From Amycolatopsis sp. CA-126428 (GTDB taxonomy: Bacteria > Actinomycetota > Actinomycetes > Mycobacteriales > Pseudonocardiaceae), in assembly GCF_002904335.1 (NCBI RefSeq), contig NZ_PPHF01000121.1:1-64000 (forward strand): a DNA stretch of 64,000 nt, in the 5' to 3' direction. A model generated the notes under the pieces. It made no database searches. It was not told the origin of the DNA and saw only the letters and a program-made list of their open reading frames with translations. The translations under genes were made by a program, and so were the position numbers. This document shows positions 58,166-64,000 of the stretch, piece after piece (within the stretch, counting starts at the first letter, position 1; the number at the start of each line of letters is the position of its first letter).

Positions 58166-58732
58166 ATGCCGCGCATCCCCGCCAAGAAGACGTCCGAGGC
58201 CGGGCTCTTCCTCAAGCTCGTCTACCGGATCGCCGGCCGCCGCTTCGGCGCGGTGCCCGAGCCGATGGCCGTCACCGCGCACCACCCCGCCCTGCTGCGG
58301 ACGTCCGTGGTGCACGAGCTGCTGGCCGAGCGCGCGTCGAAGAAGATCCCGGCGAACGTGCGGGAGCTCGCCGTCTACCGGGTCGCGACGCGGATCGGCT
58401 GCTCGTGGTGCGTCGACTTCGGCACCATGCTGCAGAAGCACGACGGCCTCGACATCGAGCGGCTGAAGCAGATCGACGCCTACGCGACTTCGCCCGCCTT
58501 CAGCCACCAGGAGCGGCTGGCGCTCGCCTACGCCGACGCGATGTCGTCGGACCGGGTGACGGTGACCGACGAGCAGGTCGCCGAGCTCGAGCGCGAGTTC
58601 GGCCGCGAGGGCGTCCTCGAGCTGACCTACCAGATCGCGCTGGAGAACTCCCGGGCCCGGATGAACAGCGCGCTGGGCATCGCCGACCAGGGCTTCACCT
58701 CCGGCGACGCGTGCCGGGTCCCGCTCCCGTAG
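58166..58732 (+). CDS. Carboxymuconolactone decarboxylase (AhpD-like) family protein
   Basis: A 188-residue AhpD-fold protein with a redox CxxC (RIGCSWCVDFG, near residue 76); the histidine that often follows (CxxCxxxH) is not in place. RELAVYRVATR and ENSRARMNSALGI are typical helices. Genes of this family are the usual partners of ECF41 sigma factors. GAAGGAG precedes the ATG, and an ECF41-like promoter lies upstream, so the sigma factor two genes away probably drives it. Confidence 0.88.
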   Translation: MPRIPAKKTSEAGLFLKLVYRIAGRRFGAVPEPMAVTAHHPALLRTSVVHELLAERASKKIPANVRELAVYRVATRIGCSWCVDFGTMLQKHDGLDIERLKQIDAYATSPAFSHQERLALAYADAMSSDRVTVTDEQVAELEREFGREGVLELTYQIALENSRARMNSALGIADQGFTSGDACRVPLP

Positions 58733-58734
58733 CC

Positions 58735-58782
58735 GGTCGTGAGTGGTAAGGCGGGTTAGAACCCGCCTTACCACTCACGACC
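58735..58782. repeat. Perfect 48-nt intergenic hairpin, copy 2 of a dispersed family
   Basis: Two perfect 23-base arms around an AG loop, starting GGTCGTGAGTGGTAAGG. It matches the hairpin at 19765-19806 except for paired changes near the loop (CGGGTT/AACCCG here, CGCGTT/AACGCG there) and a longer stem. It follows the CMD stop codon by two bases and probably ends that transcript. Confidence 0.85.
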
Positions 58783-58859
58783 ACCCGACCACGGGGGGAG
58801 CCGGGAGTTCGGCCCCCGGTGGGACGCGCCACCGGGTCCGCCGCGGGACCGTTCTGCCC

Positions 58860-59630
58860 ATGCACCTCGTCGCCAGTGAACGGATCAAGCTCTTCAGCAT
58901 CGCCACGCCCTGGGTGTGCGGCATCTTCGCCCTGGTCGCGATGGCCTTCCCGGCCGCGATCGCCGCGCTCAGCGCCGGGGAGGCCCACCTGCCGCCCACG
59001 GTCGCGAGCACCCAGTTCGGCTACCAGCTCGCCCTGGTCGCCGTGCTGGTGCTGGCCGGGCTCGCGGTGACGAGCGAGTACCACTCCGGCACGATCCACG
59101 GCACCTTCCAGGCCGTGCCGAGCCGGACACCGGTGCTGCTGGCCAAGGCCGCGCTCGTCGCCGGGTACGCCTTCCTGCTCGGCGAAGCCGCCGCGTTCAC
59201 GGCCTGGCTGGTGGCGCGGATCCTCGCCCCGGAGGCCGACCTCGCCCTCGACAGCGCCGCGGACTGGCGGATCGTCGCCGGGACCGGCCCGGTGTTCGCG
59301 CTGGCCGCCGTCTGCGGGGTCGGCGTCGGCCTGCTCGTGCGGTACACGGCCGGCGCCGTGGCCGTGCTCGTCGCCTACCCGCTCATGGCCGAGAACGTCG
59401 TCCAGCTGATCCCGCGGGCCGGCCGGGCCATCCACCGGTGGCTGCCGTTGAACGCCGTCACGAAGTTCCTCAGCGGGAGCGGGGAAGCCAACGCGGGCCG
59501 GGACGGCGGCAACGCCGCGATCCTGTCCGACTCGCCGCTGAGCCCCGGCTGGGCGCTGGCCTACTTCGGCGTCTTCGCCGCGCTCCTGCTCACGGCCGGG
59601 ATCACGAAGGCGCGTCGCCGGGACGCGTGA
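58860..59630 (+). CDS. Orphan ABC-2-type membrane protein
   Basis: A 256-residue protein with six hydrophobic segments and the pattern SERIKLFSIATPWV at the start, then LAVTSEYHSGTIHGTFQAVP, typical of actinomycete ABC-2 permease-like proteins. No ATPase gene adjoins it, so a partner must be encoded elsewhere or it is a remnant. ATG 58860 begins the family region; the reading frame stays open upstream through the hairpin, but that part is not protein-like. It overlaps the converging sigma-factor gene by 29 bases. Confidence 0.8.
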   Translation: MHLVASERIKLFSIATPWVCGIFALVAMAFPAAIAALSAGEAHLPPTVASTQFGYQLALVAVLVLAGLAVTSEYHSGTIHGTFQAVPSRTPVLLAKAALVAGYAFLLGEAAAFTAWLVARILAPEADLALDSAADWRIVAGTGPVFALAAVCGVGVGLLVRYTAGAVAVLVAYPLMAENVVQLIPRAGRAIHRWLPLNAVTKFLSGSGEANAGRDGGNAAILSDSPLSPGWALAYFGVFAALLLTAGITKARRRDA

Positions 59631-60555
59631 TCCGGGCCAGCTTGTCCGGGTTCACGACGTCGTAGATCGCCACGATCCTCCCGTCGCGGACGGTCATCGC
59701 CTGCACGTGCTCGTCGAGGGCGAAGAAGCCGTCCCGGCCCGGCTGCGGGGCGAGGTACACCCCCAGGTCGCCGTTGACGAGCACCGGCGTGCCGCCGGTG
59801 AGCACGCCGGGCGGGTACTTGCCGGCGAGGCCCACGAAGAACCGGGCGATCTTGTCCGCCCCGACGATGAGCTGGCGCGTGGTCCGGCCCTTGCCGTTCG
59901 AGTCGCCGATGAGCACGACGTCGGGGGCCAGCAGCTCGGTGATCGCCCGGATGTCGCCGGCCTGCAGGGCGATGACGAACTTCTCGAGGATCTTCGCCTG
60001 GTCCTCCAGCGGGGCGCGCGGCGCCGGGTCGGCGTCGGCGAGGGCCTTGCGGCCGCGGGAGGCGTACTGGCGCGCGGCGTCGACCGAGACGCCGAGGGCG
60101 TCCGCGATCTCCGCGAACGGCACCGAGAAGGCGTCGTGCAGCACGAACGCGACGCGCTGCTCCGGCGTCAGCTTGTCGAGGACGACCAGCGCGGCCATCC
60201 GCAGCCCGTCGTCGCGCACCGCGACGTCCAGCGGGTCCTCGCTCACCGGCCGCCCGAACGGCGTGACGACCGGCTCCGGCAGCCAGTTGCCGACGTAGCG
60301 CTCCCGCTGCGCGGCCGCCGACTTGAGCCGGTCGAGGCAAATCCGGCCGACGACCGTGGTCAGCCAGCCCCGCAGGTCCCGGATCGCCGCGCGGCCGGCG
60401 TCGTCCAGGCCGGCCAGCCGCAGCCAGGACTCCTGCACCGCGTCCTCGGCGTCGGCGCGCGTGCCGGTCAGCCGGTAGGCCACCCCGATCAGGTGACTGC
60501 GGTGCGTGGCGAACTCCGCGGCGAGGGTGTCCTGGGCGGTGGGCGTGGCGGCCAT
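59602..60555 (-). CDS. sigJ: ECF41/SigJ-type RNA polymerase sigma factor
   Basis: A 317-residue sigma factor: region 2 (TRADAEDAVQESWLRL, about 40-55), region 4 (LTPEQRVAFVLHDAFSVPFAEIA, about 130-155) and a SnoaL-like C-terminal domain of about 110 residues. ECF41 marks are the WLPEP linker, and NPDKL near the end; the usual DGGGK appears as GDSNGKGR. In this group the fused C-terminal domain regulates activity instead of a separate anti-sigma factor. The likely target is the CMD gene at 58166. The gene symbol is by family only. Confidence 0.9.
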   Translation of the reverse strand: MAATPTAQDTLAAEFATHRSHLIGVAYRLTGTRADAEDAVQESWLRLAGLDDAGRAAIRDLRGWLTTVVGRICLDRLKSAAAQRERYVGNWLPEPVVTPFGRPVSEDPLDVAVRDDGLRMAALVVLDKLTPEQRVAFVLHDAFSVPFAEIADALGVSVDAARQYASRGRKALADADPAPRAPLEDQAKILEKFVIALQAGDIRAITELLAPDVVLIGDSNGKGRTTRQLIVGADKIARFFVGLAGKYPPGVLTGGTPVLVNGDLGVYLAPQPGRDGFFALDEHVQAMTVRDGRIVAIYDVVNPDKLARITRPGDAPS

Positions 60556-60601
60556 GCCCCGAGTGTGCCGCACACGGGAGGAGCCGGGAAACGGGGAAGA
60601 C

Positions 60602-60607
60602 TAGAGT
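60602..60607 (+). promoter_or_regulatory. -10 hexamer of leaderless dnaG
   Basis: TAGAGT, seven bases before GTG 60615; it supports that start over the in-frame GTG at 60606, which overlaps the hexamer. Confidence 0.55.
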
Positions 60608-60614
60608 GGGCGGC

Positions 60615-62519
60615 GTGGCAGGACGGATTCGGGAGAGCGACATCGCGGAGGTGCGCGAGCGGAACCGGATCGACGAGGTCGTCGGGGAGTACGTGGCCCT
60701 GCGCCGCGCCGGTGGGGGCAGCCTGAAGGGGCTCTGCCCGTTCCACAACGAGAAGACCCCGTCGTTCAACGTCCGCCCGACGCACGGCACCTTCCACTGC
60801 TTCGGCTGTGGCGAGGGCGGCGACGTGATCAAGTTCGTCCAGAAGATCGACCTGATCACGTTCGTGGAGGCCGTCGAGCGGCTGGCCGACCGGGTCGGCA
60901 TCCGGCTCACCTACGAGGGCGGCGGCGCGACGATCCAGCGCGACCGCGGCAGCCGCACCCGGCTGGTCGAAGCCCACCGCCTGGCCCAGGAGTTCTACGC
61001 CGAGCAGCTGGTCACCGACGAGGCGCGCCCGGCGCGGGACTTCCTGTCCGAGCGCGGGTTCGACGCCGCCATGGCGAAGACGTTCGGCTGCGGGTACGCA
61101 CCCGGCGGCTGGGACAAGCTGACTAAGTTCCTGCTCAACCGCGGCTTCGAGGTCAAGGAACTGCTCACGGCGGGGCTGTCCAAGGAGGGCCAGCGCGGCC
61201 CGATGGACCGCTTCCACCGGCGGCTGGTCTGGCCGATCCGCGACGTCGGCAACGACGTCGTCGGCTTCGGCGCCCGGCGGCTGTTCGACGACGACCGGAT
61301 CTCGGCGAAGTACCTCAACACCGCCGAGTCGCCGATCTACAAGAAGTCCCAGGTCATGTTCGGCCTCGACCTGGCCAAGCGCGAGATCGCGAAGCGGCAC
61401 CAGGTGGTCGTGGTCGAGGGCTACACCGACGTCATGGCGATGCACGCGTCGGGCGTCCCGACGGCGGTCGCGTCGTCGGGCACGGCGTTCGGCGAAGACC
61501 ACATGAAGGTGCTGCGCCGGCTGATGATGGACGACGACGCCTTCCGCGGCGAAGTCATCTTCACCTTCGACGGCGACGAAGCAGGCCAGAAGGCCGCGTT
61601 GAAAGCCTTCGAAGGCGACCAGACGTTCGCCGGCCAGACGTACATCGCGGTGGCGCCGGACGGCATGGACCCCTGCGAGCTGCGCCTGGCCAAGGGCGAC
61701 AGCGCGGTGAAGGACCTGGTCGCGCGGCGGACGCCGCTGTTCGAGTTCGTCATCCGTAGCACGCTCAAGAACTACGACCTCGACTCGGTCGACGGGCAGG
61801 TCGCGGCGTTGCAGAAGACGGTGCCGATGGTGGCGTCGATCAAGGACCGCGCGGCCCGCGACGGCTACGCGTCGAAGCTCGCCTGGTGGGTGGGCTGGCA
61901 GGACGTGGCGCAGGTGGTCAACCGCGTCCGCGGCAGCGCGGGCGCGACGGACAAGCGTGGCGGAGCGCCCCTGCGCCAGCCCGCCCGCGTCGGCGCTCCC
62001 GAGGCTCCGGCGGCCCAGGACGTTGTGCGGCCGGCTCCGAAGGACCCGCGGTTCGCCGTGCAGCGCGAGGCGCTGAAGGCCGCGCTGCAGCAGCCCGCGA
62101 TCGCCGGGCCGGAGTACGACGCCCTGCCGCTGGAGGCGTTCACGCACCCGGTGTACGTCGCGGTGCACGAGGCGGTCTTGAAGGCCGGCGGCGCGGGTTC
62201 GGGCCTGACCGGCCCGGCGCTGCTGGACGCGGCCGCCCCGCACTGTCCGGAAGGGACGGTCCGGCGGGTGCTCTCGGAGCTGGCCGTGGAACCGTTGCAG
62301 GCCAAGGACGAAGTCGACTCCCGGTACATCTCGTCGATCCTCGCGCGGCTGCAGGAGGGCCTCGTCGGGCGGCAGATCGCGGAGATCAAGGGCAAGCTGC
62401 AGCGGCTGTCGCCGGTCGAGGCGCCGGACGACTACCGCGCGCTGTTCGGCGACCTCGTCGCGCTGGAGCAGTACAAGAAGTCGCTGGGCGAGCAGGCGGC
62501 CGCCGGCGCGTGGGGCTGA
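60615..62519 (+). CDS. dnaG: DNA primase DnaG
   Basis: A 634-residue primase that makes RNA primers at the replication fork. The zinc-binding domain has C41, H44, C62 and C65 (CPFHNEKTPSF, HCFGCGEGGD). The TOPRIM core has VVVEGYTDVMAMH and FTFDGDEAGQ. The C-terminal helicase-binding domain follows a Pro/Ala-rich linker (about 445-480). GTG 60615 gives the typical start MAGRIRESDIAEVRE. Confidence 0.97.
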   Translation: MAGRIRESDIAEVRERNRIDEVVGEYVALRRAGGGSLKGLCPFHNEKTPSFNVRPTHGTFHCFGCGEGGDVIKFVQKIDLITFVEAVERLADRVGIRLTYEGGGATIQRDRGSRTRLVEAHRLAQEFYAEQLVTDEARPARDFLSERGFDAAMAKTFGCGYAPGGWDKLTKFLLNRGFEVKELLTAGLSKEGQRGPMDRFHRRLVWPIRDVGNDVVGFGARRLFDDDRISAKYLNTAESPIYKKSQVMFGLDLAKREIAKRHQVVVVEGYTDVMAMHASGVPTAVASSGTAFGEDHMKVLRRLMMDDDAFRGEVIFTFDGDEAGQKAALKAFEGDQTFAGQTYIAVAPDGMDPCELRLAKGDSAVKDLVARRTPLFEFVIRSTLKNYDLDSVDGQVAALQKTVPMVASIKDRAARDGYASKLAWWVGWQDVAQVVNRVRGSAGATDKRGGAPLRQPARVGAPEAPAAQDVVRPAPKDPRFAVQREALKAALQQPAIAGPEYDALPLEAFTHPVYVAVHEAVLKAGGAGSGLTGPALLDAAAPHCPEGTVRRVLSELAVEPLQAKDEVDSRYISSILARLQEGLVGRQIAEIKGKLQRLSPVEAPDDYRALFGDLVALEQYKKSLGEQAAAGAWG

Positions 62520-62520
62520 G

Positions 62521-63042
62521 ATGAGTTTGTTGCGCCGGTTGCTGGGCGACCGCACACCGCCGGACTTCGCGGGTTCGCTGGACCCGGGTGAGGACGTCGT
62601 GGACAGCGCCCCGGTCGAGGGCGGCGGCCACCTGGTGGTGACGGCCCTGGGCCTGTGGATCCCCGCCGAGGACGGCGCTCGCCGCGTCGGCTGGCACCTC
62701 GTCGCCAAGGCGACCTGGGCGGACGGCGTCTTCACGTTGACGGAGTCGTCCGAGGTGGGCAAGGCGGGTGCGGCGGTCGTGCTGGCCGACCTCCCGCCGG
62801 TGCGCTTCCGGCTGCCGGCGCCGGGCAAGCTGCCGCGCGAGGCCTACCAGCGCGTCGAGGGCTCGATCCGGTCGCGGCACCGGCAGCAGATCGGTGCCGG
62901 GGGAGCGTGGTTCGTCCAGCGCAAGGTGCCCGGCCGCGACGGCACCGTGCTGCAGGTCCGGCCGGACCCCGGCACCGACGTCGCCCTGGTCGAGGCCATC
63001 GCCGAGCAGGCGGCCGCGAAGCTGGTCAACCCGGCGGAGTAG
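62521..63042 (+). CDS. Conserved protein downstream of dnaG
   Basis: A 173-residue protein with no catalytic motif that I recognise. It has a beta-rich first half (HLVVTALGLWIPAEDGARRVGWHLVAKATW) and a helix ending AIAEQAAAKLVNP. Genes of this kind follow dnaG in many actinobacteria, and here the ATG lies one base after the dnaG stop, so they are co-transcribed. The function is unknown. Confidence 0.8.
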   Translation: MSLLRRLLGDRTPPDFAGSLDPGEDVVDSAPVEGGGHLVVTALGLWIPAEDGARRVGWHLVAKATWADGVFTLTESSEVGKAGAAVVLADLPPVRFRLPAPGKLPREAYQRVEGSIRSRHRQQIGAGGAWFVQRKVPGRDGTVLQVRPDPGTDVALVEAIAEQAAAKLVNPAE

Positions 63043-63073
63043 CAGTACGCTCGTACTCAGTACAGGCGTACTG
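63043..63073. promoter_or_regulatory. Two adjacent GTAC dyads before the tam-like gene
   Basis: CAGTAC-GCTC-GTACTC (63043-63058) and CAGTAC-AGGC-GTACTG (63058-63073) abut each other. The second is perfect. They cover the expected promoter (TACTGT at 63069-63074), suggesting an operator for an unlinked regulator. Confidence 0.6.
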
Positions 63074-63090
63074 TTATGCGGGAGGCTCTC

Positions 63091-63858
63091 GTGTGGGATC
63101 CGGGCAAGTACCTCGACTACGCCGACCTGCGGGCCCGGCCGTTCTACGACTTGATCACGCGCATCGGGGCAACGGCACCACGGCGCGTCGTCGACCTGGG
63201 CTGCGGCCCGGGCAACCTGACGGTTTCCCTGCGTGACCGCTGGCCCTCCGCGACTTTGGAATGCAGTGACAGTTCACCCGAAATGGTGACGGCGGCCCGC
63301 GCTCGCGGCCTCGACGCGACGTTGCTCGACGTCCGCGACTGGACGCCGGCGCCGGACACCGACGTCGTCGTGTCGAACGCCGTCCTGCAGTGGGTGCCGG
63401 ACCACGCTGAGTTGCTCCGCCGATGGGCCGCCTCGCTGCCTGCGGGCGCCTACCTGGCCGTGCAGGTGCCGGGCAACTTCAACGCGCCGTCACACGTGCT
63501 GACACGCGAACTGGCGGCGTCCCCGGCCTGGGCGTCCCGCTTGACGGAGGTGGTCCTGCGCGAGGACGACGCGGTATCGACCCCCTTGGGGTACGCGAAC
63601 CTCCTGGCCGACGCGGGCTGCGCGGTGGACGCCTGGGAGACGACGTACGTCCAGCCGTTGCGCGGCCCCTCACCGGTGCTGGAGTGGATCACGGGCACCG
63701 CGCTGCGCCCGATCCGCGCGGCCCTGACCGACGCGGAGTGGGAGCGGTTCCGCGCTGCCCTGGCGCCCCGCCTGGACGCGGCCTACCCCGCCCGCGCCGA
63801 CGGCACGACGTGGTTCGAGTTCCGCCGGGTGTTTTTCGTGGCCCGGATCAGCGCTTGA
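63091..63858 (+). CDS. tam: Trans-aconitate 2-methyltransferase-like SAM methyltransferase
   Basis: A 255-residue class I methyltransferase. Motif I is VVDLGCGPGNLT (33-44), with an acidic loop after strand 2 and VVSNAVLQWVPDH as motif IV. The start MWDPGKYLDYADLRARPF is characteristic of Tam, which methylates trans-aconitate that inhibits the citric acid cycle. GTG 63091 is chosen for this reason and for GGAGG (63081-63085); ATG 63076 is in frame upstream. It converges on and overlaps the next gene by 11 bases. Confidence 0.9.
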   Translation: MWDPGKYLDYADLRARPFYDLITRIGATAPRRVVDLGCGPGNLTVSLRDRWPSATLECSDSSPEMVTAARARGLDATLLDVRDWTPAPDTDVVVSNAVLQWVPDHAELLRRWAASLPAGAYLAVQVPGNFNAPSHVLTRELAASPAWASRLTEVVLREDDAVSTPLGYANLLADAGCAVDAWETTYVQPLRGPSPVLEWITGTALRPIRAALTDAEWERFRAALAPRLDAAYPARADGTTWFEFRRVFFVARISA

Positions 63859-64000
63859 GCTTCTCTCCGATCTTCGCCCGCGCAACCCCGGCGGCGCCTT
63901 GAACCATGGGGTGATCGACGACCCGGCGGTAGGAGCGCACGAGCTGCTCGTACCGCCCCCGGCCTGCCTTGGCGCCCAGTACGTACCCCAGGCCTGCCCC
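63848..64000 (-). CDS. YtxH-like membrane protein, C-terminal part (cut by window edge)
   Basis: The last 50 codons of a reverse-strand gene that continues beyond the window. The reading is GLGYVLGAKAGRGRYEQL near the visible start and GEKLKR at the end, a pattern seen in small actinobacterial proteins of the YtxH/DUF3618-like group: a membrane helix followed by GAKAGRGRYEQ and an amphipathic helix. The function is unknown. Its TGA lies inside the tam-like gene. Confidence 0.75.
   Translation of the reverse strand, partial: GAGLGYVLGAKAGRGRYEQLVRSYRRVVDHPMVQGAAGVARAKIGEKLKR

Noticed and set aside
58743..58859. N-terminal extension of the ABC-2 protein reading through the hairpin
   Set aside because: The hairpin is shared with an unrelated locus, and the family-like sequence begins only at ATG 58860.
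1..64000. Prophage, integrative element or biosynthetic gene cluster
   Set aside because: No integrase, phage structural gene, transposase, polyketide or peptide synthetase was recognised anywhere.

Overview
The window is about 72% GC with heavy GTG/TTG start use, many 1-4 base stop/start overlaps, F420-type enzymes, XRE/DUF397 pairs, ECF sigma factors and many leaderless genes. This fits a mycelial actinomycete of the Pseudonocardiales, most like Amycolatopsis. That assignment is inference from style and gene content, because no rRNA gene is present. I saw no tRNA or rRNA gene, CRISPR array, prophage or intact insertion sequence.

Region 1 (0-24 kb) is accessory and metabolic. It starts with a TetR/SnoaL divergon that has a duplicated operator, an iron-regulated siderophore-interacting protein, a serine esterase, a lone HSDR_N-type nuclease and a secreted tripeptidyl aminopeptidase. 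Next comes an overlapping reverse-strand operon for reductive pyrimidine/hydantoin breakdown: NCS1 permease, beta-ureidopropionase-type nitrilase, dihydropyrimidinase and an F420-type LLM oxidoreductase. An OmpR-type two-component pair, an XRE/DUF397 pair and a subtilisin-inhibitor homologue follow. A PucR regulator is divergent from a (methyl)malonate-semialdehyde dehydrogenase, which can finish beta-alanine breakdown. The same CAGTCTGT core lies before the permease and between pucR and mmsA. The region ends with an XRE/aldo-keto reductase divergon and a four-gene YbaB/EspC/helical-protein/membrane-protein cassette of type VII secretion character.

Region 2 (24-50 kb) is a conserved actinobacterial core in the gene order known from Mycobacterium: hrcA, dnaJ2, rsmE, (HIT), phoH, ybeY, CNNM protein, deaminase-like protein, era, recO, uppS, zur, arsR, glyS. 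Lineage-specific inserts interrupt it. One is a membrane-protein cluster of three dispanins, a DUF2752 protein and an RDD protein with low-complexity tails. Others are a YraQ permease/TIGR03943 pair, a lipoprotein behind a striking 21-bp inverted tandem-repeat array, a secreted protein with two class F sortases, and an ABC exporter with its DesK/LuxR-type two-component system.

Region 3 (50-64 kb) has dgt and dnaG, usually close neighbours, split by about 9 kb of accessory genes: serpin, large polytopic membrane protein, DinB-like protein, TetR with a carboxymuconolactone-decarboxylase-like (CMD) protein, MarR with an MFS exporter, a CMD protein behind an ECF41-like promoter, an orphan ABC-2 membrane protein and an ECF41/SigJ-type sigma factor. 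After dnaG come a conserved small gene, a trans-aconitate methyltransferase-like gene behind tandem GTAC dyads, and a cut-off YtxH-like gene.

The signals I would check first are the 21-bp array (39717-39946), the two copies of a long perfect hairpin with compensatory changes (19765-19806 and 58735-58782), the shared PucR-type operator, the F420 enzyme inside the pyrimidine operon, the ECF41-like promoter at 58107-58133, and the repeated pattern of a -10 hexamer 6-8 bases before a start codon, which marks leaderless transcription.
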